A DNA stretch of 64,000 bases from assembly GCA_034401795.1 (NCBI GenBank), contig CM067366.1, forward strand, positions 79,865,647 to 79,929,646, given 5' to 3'. The stretch is from Chaetoderma sp. LZ-2023a. Its lineage: Eukaryota; Mollusca; Caudofoveata; Chaetodermatida; Chaetodermatidae. The notes under the pieces were generated by a model. That model worked only from the letters and a program-made list of their open reading frames with translations, made no database searches and was not told where the DNA came from. Position numbers and translations under genes: made by a program. Of the stretch, positions 11,040 to 19,734 are shown in pieces. Numbering within the stretch: position 1 is the stretch's first letter; the number at the start of each line of letters is the position of its first letter.

Positions 11040-11503
11040 CCTTTCCAGTTTATTCATCCATCTGATCATATGATGTCATACTCGGCTGACATCATAATCA
11101 ATGACGTCATGAATGTCGTAATTAAGTTCACCACGAACACATAATTGATGTCGGACTACAGCGTTGTAAGAATTGTATGTCTTTATTATTTAATAAACAT
11201 GTTATCACATATTTTGAAACTAATTTGACTGGCCTCTGTTGCCAGTCAAATTAGTTTCAAAATATTCAACAGCTTACCTGTATATTTTTTTGGAAAATTG
11301 ATAGTCAAGTTGCATATTTTGAAACTAATATGACTGGCCTCTGTTGCCAGTCAAATTAGTTTCAAAATATTCAACAGCTTACCTGTATAGTTTTTTTTGG
11401 AAATTAATAGTCAAGGGAGTTCAGGAATCGATCATTCCCAACACCGGCCAAGCATGGGAGGAGCTTAGCCAAAGTTGCGTGGGGCATAGCTACAACCGGA
11501 TTC
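11040..11503 (+). mobile_element. MITE, family A with duplicated hairpin
   Basis: Starts CCTTTCCAGTTTATTCATCC and carries the usual blocks, but the hairpin plus following CTTACCTGTATA segment is present twice (about 11205-11300 and 11310-11400). The right end GGCATAGCTACAACCGGA lies ~30 bp from DIRS copy 1. Confidence 0.65.
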
Positions 11504-11570
11504 CGCCATAAAGTAACCAAAACGCCATACAATGCAGGAAATGTCAATTTCCCTTTCTCCGAGATCTAAC

Positions 11571-11712
11571 AATACTCACCATTCTGTTACTTCTGATATA
11601 CAGCTGGCCCTGACAGCGGCTCTAGGATTATAGACTTAGAAAGCTTTACCGACTCCTGGGAACCGGGTACCCGGCTCCCCACTGCCGAGTACCCGTTTAC
11701 CATAGAGCTCAT
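11571..11712. repeat. DIRS copy 1 inverted terminal repeat (element 3' end)
   Basis: Runs from AATACTCACCATTCTG to ATAGAGCTCAT. I see no difference from the reverse complement of 18490-18631 over 142 bp. A 39-nt outer tail (11532-11570) is unique to this end. An 88-codon frame across this region is an artefact. Confidence 0.93.
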
Positions 11713-11780
11713 ATTGTTTGCATAGCCACCAAACAAGAGAAAACTATGGCTTGCCTCCGTGGGGCTGGGAGGCTGGGTCC

Positions 11781-11882
11781 GTAACAGAATGGTGAGTATT
11801 GTTAGATCTCGGAGAAAGGGAAATTGACATTTCCTGCATTCTCCTTCGATCAATACTCACCATTCTGTTACTTCTGATATAC
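11781..11882. repeat. DIRS copy 1 internal complementary region
   Basis: Positions 11781-11839 are the exact reverse complement of 11532-11590, the element's left end. Positions 11840-11882 are the exact reverse complement of 18601-18643, its right end. The 102-nt block therefore equals the complement of the two ends joined, as in DIRS-1, where it is thought to template end completion and circle formation. Confidence 0.95.
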
Positions 11883-12380
11883 ACCAGATTTGATCAGTCA
11901 CCTGGTGGGAAGGGGCAAGCCATACATGCTAATTTTGCCCCTTGGAGAAAGATTTTAGACTTCAAACTTGACTAACGGAGACCTAAAAGGACCGTCAAGT
12001 TCACGGAACCGAATCACATTCGCGTCACAGCCCCCCCCCCTTTTTCCTCCTAAGAAAAGGGAGAGAACTAACGAACATGTATCTCGCCTGAAAACACCAA
12101 TATGCCAAGAGGGTTAACTACTCCCTGCATATCGCTTGTATTAGCCTGGAATGAGCATGAATATATACGATGAATGAACATGATACATATACATAATACA
12201 AAAAACTCTCACTTGTTGAATTACCTTATGATAACAGGACTTCAGACGTACCGCCTACAACCATTCACCGGTTCGGCCATCAGTGACACAATCTGGTTGA
12301 CATCCTCTCGCTTGACCATGCCTGCTTTAGGTTCTTTTCTTACCAAAGTGAAAAAAGGGGAAAAGCAGTGTGGTCACTAA
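11883..12380 (-). other. DIRS copy 1 3' non-coding region
   Basis: Between the recombinase stop and the internal complementary region. It includes a C homopolymer at 12031-12041 followed by a T/C-rich patch; the same segment is found in copy 2 at 30266-30878. Confidence 0.7.
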
Positions 12381-13430
12381 CTATCGTTTCAAAACAGCTA
12401 AAGCGAGTGGATTGGCTGAGTCTGACACATCCCTCATATAGTAATCCGTAAATGAGGACTCACAGTGCCATTGTGCAACGGCCATGATGTCCTCTAACGG
12501 AACACCATTGTAAAGGGCGGTCGAGGCGGCTATTCCTCTAACATCGTGTGCCCTTACGCCCTGCACCTGGTGCCCAGTCGCCATCTCATGAGTAGTTTGA
12601 ATGCATTCGACCACCCAACGAGAGATAGTATCCATGGATGCGGCGCCATAAGGCTTTTTATGGCAGATCCACAGATGTCTATCGTTCGACCGTAACGAGT
12701 CAGTCCGTTTCTTGTACTTAGTCAAAGCACGGACCGGGCACCAGACACTGGCATCACGATCAAACCTGGTTAACTTCGGTATAATGATCGGTTTGCCGGG
12801 ATATCTCAAAGATTGGTTCTTTGACATAAATTCTGCTCTTGGCAGAAGACGCAGACCTTCTCCAGAAACAATAAATCGGTTCCTCTCTGCCGAAAGCGCA
12901 TGGATCTCACTGCGCCTTCTAGCTGAGGAAGCTGCCAATAGAAAGACCGCCTTTAGAGTCAAATGCTTTAGACTAGCCGAACGCAACGGTTCGAATGGGT
13001 GCTTGGCCAGTACATTAAGCACTAAAGATAGACTCCAGGCTGGAATGACTACCGGTTGTCTCGGGCGGAGATTGCTCATTCCCTTCAACATCACGTTTAA
13101 CTGGGCCACCTCTGGACTATCCCTGTTGGCTAGACAAGGGATAACTGATGCCAAAGCTGACTTGTATCCAGCAATTGTGACGGGAGCTAGTCCTGTAAAG
13201 AACAGCTCACAGAGAAAGTCTGCTATTTGCTGAATAGTGGATTGAAAGGTATCAATACCCTTTTCTTCACACCAGTCTGCAAATCTGTTAACCTTGTTGT
13301 TATATGACTTGAAGGTTGACCTCCTTCTCGCAGCCGCGATGAAATCAGCAGCCTGTCGAGAAAAGCCTTCCGACGTGGAACGTTGTTTGACAACATCCAC
13401 GCAGTCAATTTGAACATTTCGGGACGCTCG
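12381..13430 (-). CDS. DIRS tyrosine recombinase
   Basis: The recombinase is the C-terminal part of an open frame that stays open upstream to 15233; that upstream part only shadows the RT gene in another frame. Recognisable protein starts near 13430-13316 (STFKSYNNKVNRFADWCEEK, a core-binding SAM-like domain). The catalytic core follows: Arg in SSARRRSEIHAL, His and Arg in RAHDVRG, His in QWHCESSFTDYY and the Tyr nucleophile in that same motif. These make the R-H-R-H-Y set of tyrosine recombinases. It overlaps the 3' end of the RT frame by about 200 nt, so translation probably needs frameshifting or reinitiation. The enzyme integrates the circular cDNA intermediate. The start codon is undetermined. 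Confidence 0.88.
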   Translation of the reverse strand, partial: RASRNVQIDCVDVVKQRSTSEGFSRQAADFIAAARRRSTFKSYNNKVNRFADWCEEKGIDTFQSTIQQIADFLCELFFTGLAPVTIAGYKSALASVIPCLANRDSPEVAQLNVMLKGMSNLRPRQPVVIPAWSLSLVLNVLAKHPFEPLRSASLKHLTLKAVFLLAASSARRRSEIHALSAERNRFIVSGEGLRLLPRAEFMSKNQSLRYPGKPIIIPKLTRFDRDASVWCPVRALTKYKKRTDSLRSNDRHLWICHKKPYGAASMDTISRWVVECIQTTHEMATGHQVQGVRAHDVRGIAASTALYNGVPLEDIMAVAQWHCESSFTDYYMRDVSDSANPLALAVLKR

Positions 13431-15382
13431 TGTAGGAAGCGTCCCTTGGCCTGGGAGATTATGTTCGGAATCTCGGGCAACTGCACAGGATTTTCCACCA
13501 GCAGATCTAGAAGATCCGTGAACCACGCCCTGCTCGGCCAATACGGCGCTATTAGCAGGACCAGACACGGTTCCTCCCTGACCTTCACCAATACCTTCGG
13601 TAGAAGAATGGTGGGTGGATACGCGTAAGCGTGCATCCCTCTCCAGCTTATCGCCAGAGCGTCTGTATCGACGGCATTTGGATCTGGAATCGGCGAGACA
13701 TATGTCATGATTTGAGCATTTTCCTTTGTGGCGAACAAGTCCACGTTGGGTTTGCCCCAATGCTCGAAGATCCGTCGTAGAACTGGAGGGTTGAGGGACC
13801 ATTCTGTTGGCAGGATTCTCTGTCTGCGAGACAAAGCATCCGCCAGAATGTTCAATCGGCCAGGAATATGAGCTGCTTTCAAAACAACCGAGTAATTCCT
13901 GCACCATTGAATCAAGTGCCACACCCTGATGCACAGGGTGGGCGACCTGGTCCCTCCTTGGCGATTTATATATGATACTACTGTCGAATTGTCCGACCGT
14001 ATCAATATCACCTTGCCCCTGATCATCGGAAGGAATTCTTCCAACGCCAGTTCCACTGCCATCATTTCCAACAGATTGATATGCAGCTGACTCTCCGGGA
14101 GAGTCCATGTGCCCGAGACCTGGTGTTCTCCCAGGCAGGCACCCCACCCTTCCAGCGATGCATCCGTGTAAACGGACAGCTGGGGGTGGGGTAGGTGCAG
14201 CGAAACCCCTATTAGGAGATTCTGACGCTGTTTCCACCATAGAAGATGCGATATTATCGGCTCCAAAACTGGCACCAGTTTTGACAGGGGTTCTGTTCTC
14301 TGTTTCCACAGAGACATCAGATACAACTGGATAGGTCTTCGCATTAGAGCAGCGTACGGGATAACCTGCTCCATGGAGACCATCATGCCCAGCATCTGAA
14401 GGAACCGCCTCGCCTGAATGTGGTTTCCCACTCGAAAACTCCCGAGGATGGCTAACAGAGACACCACTCTGGGCTCTGACGGGTAAACCCTGCCCTCCTC
14501 GAGGTCGAATCGCATCCCCAAATAAACGAAATGTTGAGTGGGTGTCAACTCGGATTTCTCCTCGTTGACTAACCAGCCTAGATCTGAAAGTAACTTCAGA
14601 GTCAGAGCAGTATCCACGTTCAACCTGGCTGCCGAGTCTGCCTTGAGCAGCCAGTCGTCTATGTAGGTGTGTAGCGCCACGTTCTCTTTTCTGAGAAACG
14701 CTGTCACCGCAAGGACCACTCTTGTGAAAACCCTCGGAGCTGTCGACAGGCCAAACGGGAGAACTGTAAACTCCCATACTTGATTCTGAAACGCAAATCT
14801 CAGAAACCTGTGCCAACTCCGATTGATCGGAATGTGGAAATATGCATCTTTCAGATCGATCGATACACACCACATTCCTTTCCTCAATCCCGCCATTACC
14901 GACCTCGGTGTTTCCATCTGGAACCGAGGCGTATGGATAAACCAATTTAATGGCCTGAGATTGAGTATGGGTCTCCATCCCCCCGTGCTCTTGGGGACAA
15001 GGAACATGTTTGAATAGAAGCCTGGAGTGTTCCGGTTTGCTGGTTTTATTGCTCCCTTCAGAAGCAAACCCGACACTTCCTTTTGAACGGCTTCTAACTT
15101 GTCTGGCTCCCTTGGTACGGGTGTCCAGACTGGTGCCAAAGACAGATTTTGCGGCGGAAAGTCCCACCACTCCGGCATGTAACCCTGGGATAACCATCCC
15201 AGGACCAGACTGTCTGACGTCACACCTCGCCAAGCCTCGACGAAACGCATGAGCCTTCCACCCACCATAGACGCCTCGACGTCTAACGGGGTTGTCCGGC
15301 TCGCAGTCCGCCCCCCCCCCCCTTTCTTAACGAGAGAGAGTGAGAACCATTTCGTTCTAGGCACGACGGGTATAACTGGCAC
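13223..15382 (-). CDS. DIRS reverse transcriptase-RNase H-methyltransferase-like polyprotein
   Basis: A frame of 719 codons. RT spans about residues 90-310: WRPILNLRPLN, motif A VSIDLKDAY (Asp 176), LPFGLSTAPRVFT and the active-site YIDD (240-243). RNase H runs about 402-520 with its four acidic residues visible: YTDAS (407), LLEMMA (439), RSDNSTVV (464) and ILADALSR (515). Residues ~530-645 (VDLFATKENAQ..., W..AYAYPP..LL) are the conserved region that in DIRS elements has been compared to Dam-type adenine methyltransferases. The last ~60 residues overlap the recombinase in another frame. A C homopolymer at 15311-15322 encodes Gly residues near the N-terminus and varies in copy 2. Confidence 0.92.
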   Translation of the reverse strand: MPVIPVVPRTKWFSLSLVKKGGGGRTASRTTPLDVEASMVGGRLMRFVEAWRGVTSDSLVLGWLSQGYMPEWWDFPPQNLSLAPVWTPVPREPDKLEAVQKEVSGLLLKGAIKPANRNTPGFYSNMFLVPKSTGGWRPILNLRPLNWFIHTPRFQMETPRSVMAGLRKGMWCVSIDLKDAYFHIPINRSWHRFLRFAFQNQVWEFTVLPFGLSTAPRVFTRVVLAVTAFLRKENVALHTYIDDWLLKADSAARLNVDTALTLKLLSDLGWLVNEEKSELTPTQHFVYLGMRFDLEEGRVYPSEPRVVSLLAILGSFRVGNHIQARRFLQMLGMMVSMEQVIPYAALMRRPIQLYLMSLWKQRTEPLSKLVPVLEPIISHLLWWKQRQNLLIGVSLHLPHPQLSVYTDASLEGWGACLGEHQVSGTWTLPESQLHINLLEMMAVELALEEFLPMIRGKVILIRSDNSTVVSYINRQGGTRSPTLCIRVWHLIQWCRNYSVVLKAAHIPGRLNILADALSRRQRILPTEWSLNPPVLRRIFEHWGKPNVDLFATKENAQIMTYVSPIPDPNAVDTDALAISWRGMHAYAYPPTILLPKVLVKVREEPCLVLLIAPYWPSRAWFTDLLDLLVENPVQLPEIPNIISQAKGRFLHERPEMFKLTAWMLSNNVPRRKAFLDRLLISSRLREGGQPSSHITTRLTDLQTGVKKRVLIPFNPLFSK

Positions 15383-15439
15383 CGCTGTTCCTGTCGCACA
15401 GGTGCGGTCCAGGCGGATATGAAGGGAGCTTGCGTACCC

Positions 15440-17521
15440 TCAGGTACGCTTCGGCCCCTTCTGTCCGCCCTTTGAGGCCTTACCCTTAGCCTTCCCCTTG
15501 CCCTTACCACCTCTAGGGCGGTCAGGAGCAACATTGGGAAGGGTAGGCGCCTCTACAGCCTTCCTGGGTTTCTTTGCCGGCGGCGGCTCAGAAAACCCAG
15601 CCGAAACAGAAGTCGCAATAGGCCTGGCTTTCGCCTTGCCCTTATGCTTCTTCTGTTTCTTCGAAGGCTGTCCGGTTAGCGGCTTGCCCACAGCCCCTAG
15701 TGCGTGCGCTTGCCGCACCAGCTCTAGCTGGAGATTCACCGCTAACCGATTCTGCGCAATGCTGGCGGTGTCCTCTAAGATGGCCCGCGCCTGGCCACCA
15801 AAGATGCTAGGCCCTGTCAGGGGTGTCCCAAGAAGACGCTCCCTGACTGCCGTAGCCGGACGCATATGGTCAATGACCATTTGCCTCCTGGACTTCGTCA
15901 CACGCGCTTGCACCCTTGCCAATGCGTCCATTGACAGCACCAAGCCGTCATTAACGCACGATAGCGCCACAGGTGGCACAGGGTGGCCTGCCCCCGCTTC
16001 AGCCCACACCGACTGAAGTAGACGATAGGAGTGATTGACAGCGCTCATGGCTGCCCTCACACCCTCATCGCATAGGGCCAGGACTTCTTCCTGGTGTACC
16101 TGGGCTTTATCCACTAGTGCCGGACCGGGACCACCCGACCCCGCACTCTGGACGCCCAGTACCCATCGGTCATCCTCAGTGACCGACGGGACTACACCAT
16201 ACCTGTCGTATTCACCCCTCGGAATACGGCACCTTGCCCGCACCTCCCTGGAGGCCGCAGGGAGCTGACCCTTGGTCATCAGTTGTTTACTATAAATAGC
16301 ATCCAACAAATCAATGAACCGTGGATCCAGTCCCACTGACTGGATCCGGGCCGCGGGCAAAATCCCCGTCCTAATCGACGCAACCGACGGACGGGGCGCA
16401 TCTTCATCGGCCGTGGCCGAAACCACAGACGGGTCAACTCTGGCTAGCCACGCCAGAGCATCAGACCAGTCTATCTCCGAAGAAGATACCCCCGCAAACA
16501 CGTCACCCGTTGACATGCTTACGGGTCTGCCAGCCATGGCCTCCCGGCCAGGAGCCACGGCTGACACGCCAGGCACTCCGCTACCACATGGTTCCGCCGC
16601 CACCCCATGAAACACTCCGGTCCATGGGGTAGGTCCGCACGGAAAACCGTACGGACCCGTAACCGTCGCGGAACCATAGCCAGCCACGGGCGCCAACGGC
16701 ACCCCATGTCCGGCTGCCAGACCAGGCGAGATAGGTGAGTACCACGCCTGGCCCGGCACACCGGTTCCCCTGACGGCTGGTGACAAACCAAGCCGCGTGG
16801 AACCGGTGCACGGTAACGGATTGGCCTCAGCCGCAGGCGGAGCCGCTGACCTGGCTTGCGCCAAACCAGACAAATGGAGGCCGGTTCCGTCCAGGACGGA
16901 ATCAACCTCCATATTCTCCACCTGCGGCTTCACGGGCCGCAGCAACTTCTCCTCCTCGGCCTCATCGTCTTCAGACTCCGAAGAGCCGTCACTAGACGAA
17001 TAAACCGTGGAGCCGTCCTGGCGGACGGCTCCCACACCTGACGGACCGGCCACCGCTACTGGACCACCCGGAGGTGGCCGCAGAGAGACAGAACCCGTCT
17101 GGCCGAAGCCAGACGGACCCGCCAGGGGGCCGTACGAGACGGCCCCCTCGGTAACCAGTCCAGAATCCTGTCCGAAGACAGGATCCGTACCAGGCATGGG
17201 GAGAAACTGCCCCCCAACCTTTGGTAGCAGGGACGACACCAGCGTGGGCAGAACGCTATGCAGAAAACCCTGCATAGCCGGACCAAACCACGCCGGCGGT
17301 GCCATCTCCGCCACCTCCAGCTGGGGACGTGGAGCACCCCCACCGGCCGAACCGGGCGCTCCACGATTTCCTCTCGGACCGCCTGACCCCGCGTCAGACC
17401 CAGCCAAGTCCTTCTGGGCAAGGAACTTAACCATCGTTTCGACGGACCACACTGCACAAACATTACACCTATGATCTATATTACACAGGGCACACCTAAA
17501 ACAGACATGGTCCTTGAACAT
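15440..17521 (-). CDS. DIRS gag-like ORF1
   Basis: A frame of 693 codons, GC-richer than its surroundings. The N-terminus has a dense Cys/His cluster (CFRCALCNIDHRCNVC). The middle is Gly/Pro-rich with an acidic Ser stretch (SSSDGSSESEDDEAEEE). A predicted helical part follows (about residues 370-590), then a very basic tail (KKQKKHKGKAKARP, GGKGKGKAKGKASKGG) suited to nucleic-acid binding. Position and composition fit the ORF1/gag of DIRS elements, which has no strong family signature. The Cys cluster continues in frame upstream of the first ATG (CDDCHKFVRV), so the true start may be upstream or provided by splicing. It ends 58 nt before the RT frame. Confidence 0.8.
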   Translation of the reverse strand: MFKDHVCFRCALCNIDHRCNVCAVWSVETMVKFLAQKDLAGSDAGSGGPRGNRGAPGSAGGGAPRPQLEVAEMAPPAWFGPAMQGFLHSVLPTLVSSLLPKVGGQFLPMPGTDPVFGQDSGLVTEGAVSYGPLAGPSGFGQTGSVSLRPPPGGPVAVAGPSGVGAVRQDGSTVYSSSDGSSESEDDEAEEEKLLRPVKPQVENMEVDSVLDGTGLHLSGLAQARSAAPPAAEANPLPCTGSTRLGLSPAVRGTGVPGQAWYSPISPGLAAGHGVPLAPVAGYGSATVTGPYGFPCGPTPWTGVFHGVAAEPCGSGVPGVSAVAPGREAMAGRPVSMSTGDVFAGVSSSEIDWSDALAWLARVDPSVVSATADEDAPRPSVASIRTGILPAARIQSVGLDPRFIDLLDAIYSKQLMTKGQLPAASREVRARCRIPRGEYDRYGVVPSVTEDDRWVLGVQSAGSGGPGPALVDKAQVHQEEVLALCDEGVRAAMSAVNHSYRLLQSVWAEAGAGHPVPPVALSCVNDGLVLSMDALARVQARVTKSRRQMVIDHMRPATAVRERLLGTPLTGPSIFGGQARAILEDTASIAQNRLAVNLQLELVRQAHALGAVGKPLTGQPSKKQKKHKGKAKARPIATSVSAGFSEPPPAKKPRKAVEAPTLPNVAPDRPRGGKGKGKAKGKASKGGQKGPKRT

Positions 17522-18080
17522 AACACGGACAAACTTATGGCAGTCGTCACATGATGGCGGGGCTGGCTTGGCCTATAAAATAAGCACAAACCTACAATAA
17601 ACAAGCGGAACGAGACACGGATGGAAGGCAGACAATTAATTTTCAAATATTTTGACTCATAAATTAACCGTAACCTCCCGCACCCCACCCCGCCACGTTA
17701 CAACAACGATCGCATTGATTATGACGACAAGAACGCGGCGGGCACAACACACCCATAATAGATCCTACAGGATGTGTAACGGCTCCAGGAATCATATCGC
17801 ATAGCATTCAGGGTATATTTACCAATCAATATAAATTATACTCCTAACGAACGCAGCACGATATGTGAAGAAAACAACAAAATGTATAACAACTGCTGTC
17901 TCACACGGTAAAACCGCAGACCACGCATCTACTCAAGAATTTTGAAACCACCGATCATTGCAAACCGATCGTGATCACACGAAAAACTTGATCATTCTAA
18001 AGTTTCCGGTACCATTTTTTAGTACGCAGCACCCAGAACAAGATGCGCGAATAAATGAAAAAATTTTTCTTCACATAAAC

Positions 18081-18116
18081 ATCCGAGCGACCGGGTGTGA
18101 CGTCACCCGCTCGGAT
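18081..18116. promoter_or_regulatory. Palindrome centred on a CRE-like TGACGTCA in DIRS 5' region
   Basis: ATCCGAGCG...CGCTCGGAT arms enclose GGGTGTGACGTCACCC. A second GACGTCAG lies at about 18128. Both are retained in copy 2 (36470-36504). The location, about 560 nt upstream of ORF1, fits a promoter element. Function is inferred. Confidence 0.4.
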
Positions 18117-18182
18117 TCTACGGAGAACGACGTCAGCCGATATTCGTGTTAGAAATACCGTAGCAAACACCTATTTTCATAT

Positions 18183-18224
18183 CTGCCGATCGCCTGTTGG
18201 GGTTTAAAGAAGGCGATCGTCTGG
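18183..18224. repeat. Hairpin in DIRS 5' region
   Basis: CGATCGCCT and AGGCGATCG form a 9-bp stem around a 15-nt loop, within further partial pairing. The same hairpin occurs in copy 2 near 36573. Confidence 0.55.
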
Positions 18225-18489
18225 CATATATCGTTGCTAGCACACGTCCCAGATTCTATGGGGTTAGAAATTGGAACATGCGACACAACGAAATTTAGAG
18301 ACCTAAGTCTTTTAACTATGGATATAAAGAACAATACAACCTGGTTATCTTGGGCGGTATTCTCCATAGTCCTTAGTTATTCCTTTAGCGCACAAACTAT
18401 CACCGATTAAAGACTTAGAATCTTTTTAAAAAACACTAAAATCCCTAATGCGAAAAGCATGTATTGCACTTGTTGCTATGCAAACAAGA

Positions 18490-18631
18490 ATGAGCTCTAT
18501 GGTAAACGGGTACTCGGCAGTGGGGAGCCGGGTACCCGGTTCCCAGGAGTCGGTAAAGCTTTCTAAGTCTATAATCCTAGAGCCGCTGTCAGGGCCAGCT
18601 GTATATCAGAAGTAACAGAATGGTGAGTATT
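18490..18631. repeat. DIRS copy 1 inverted terminal repeat (element 5' end)
   Basis: Reverse complement of 11571-11712. The outer tail TGATCGAAGGAGA-type sequence (to 18643) is unique to this end and recurs only in the internal complementary region. Confidence 0.93.
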
Positions 18632-18751
18632 GATCGAAGGAGAACTAGGGGAATGCTCTGGCATGGCTAAAACTGGACTCCTCCATAAAAATACCACGCA
18701 CACACTCACGCAGAGACTAAAAAAGTCTTATATAATGTATTGAATGCTTAC

Positions 18752-18939
18752 GGTGAGCGCGTCTTGTTGTGAGCTATCTTGTGGAATCATGTGCAAGCGC
18801 CCTAGTTGTTTACCCAGCAGCTTGAGCATGTCATGAAACACTTCATCCAATGTATATTCCCCTGTACATTTACCGATACATAACTGTTGTACTTCTAGTA
18901 ATGCTTCATAGAGCTCTCGTTGAGCTGGATTAAAGCGGC
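18752..18939 (-). CDS. XPNPEP3: XPNPEP3 exon: helical segment of catalytic domain
   Basis: A 188-nt exon coding for GRFNPAQRELYEALLEVQQ..., LDEVFHDMLKLLGKQLG and ending QQDALT. It aligns with the human segment starting GRFTAPQAELYEAVLEIQ. Acceptor AG at 18941-18940; donor gtaagc from 18751, phase 0. It lies only 109 bp from the right end of a complete DIRS retrotransposon that occupies the following 12-kb intron. The exon itself has no break. Confidence 0.92.
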
Positions 18940-19734
18940 CTAGAACAGAATGATAATTGTCAATGGTTGACGATTAAGACATTTTTTCTAATCACATAGC
19001 GGGTTAAAAGAGATAACTACAGTACAGCTCAGAAATAACTTTGTTTCTAAGACAAAATAAATGTACCGTTGCCTAAGGCAGCAATGCTTTCCAATCAAAT
19101 TAAGTCCAAGATATTCCATAGAACAGTTATAATGTGTTCAAAGTTGTAATAACTAACATGTTTCTATGTTTGTTTTAAAAATATATTAACTTATTTCCGA
19201 GCTGTATTCTACTCATATGTTTTACTATTTGTCAGTTATAAAAGTGGGAAAATACATTTTATTTTTTTCGACTGCCTCACAGTATTAACCGAGAGCGTTA
19301 GTGATGCAGTGCATCGCAAACAGTGTTCATACAGTCGTCGTCGGTTTCCATTCAAGGACTTTCATGGCCATAATTTCAAAATTTTCAAGGGCCTGATACC
19401 AGGATAGACATGGGATGTGAAATGAAGGGGGAGGGTTGGGATGGGGAATCCACTAACAATACAACTAACAAGCATCTGTAAATATTGCTTTGCAATACAT
19501 GTCCTGGTGATATAAATCTTTAGAGATTGACAGTCAAAAATTTCATTAAAAATTGTTAGAAGCAGCTGAAACTCGAACTTGATCTGTAACTTCTCATAAC
19601 ATAGCAATAAACCAAGATTCAGTTATATATGGAAAAAGTTATATACATAAGGAACAAGAGCTCCGCTAACGGCGCATAATACCCCGCCATGATGACAAAC
19701 CAATGAATGAGAGCTATCAGAAAATATTTATTTT
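18940..19734. other. XPNPEP3 intron, unassigned
   Basis: No gene. A short block near 19560-19610 (AACTCGAACTTGATCTGTAA, CTTCTCATAACATAGCAAT) belongs to the repeat that is tandem at 20700-21070. Confidence 0.45.

Larger units (their letters stand above)
11532..18643 (-). mobile_element. DIRS-like retrotransposon, copy 1 (complete)
   Basis: A 7.1-kb tyrosine-recombinase retrotransposon transcribed on the minus strand: gag-like ORF1 (17521-15440), RT-RNase H-methyltransferase-like ORF (15382-13223), and an overlapping recombinase ORF ending at 12381. It has 142-bp inverted terminal repeats and a 102-bp internal complementary region on the 3' side, the layout that defines the DIRS group. There is no target-site duplication; both boundaries share only AA. 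All three frames are open and catalytic residues are present, so it may be recent or autonomous. It sits in the largest XPNPEP3 intron, in the same orientation as the gene. Confidence 0.95.

Noticed and set aside
11587..11853. 88-codon minus-strand frame, nearly identical at 29970-30236
   Set aside because: It lies in the terminal repeat and internal complementary region; its conservation follows from the element's structure.
13431..15233. Long open frame upstream of the DIRS recombinase, on the same strand
   Set aside because: It is the RT-RNase H region read in another frame; it shows no domain motifs and is kept open by composition.
15498..17474. Plus-strand open frames opposite DIRS ORF1
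   Set aside because: Antisense shadows of the GC-rich gag frame, repeated at the matching place in copy 2.
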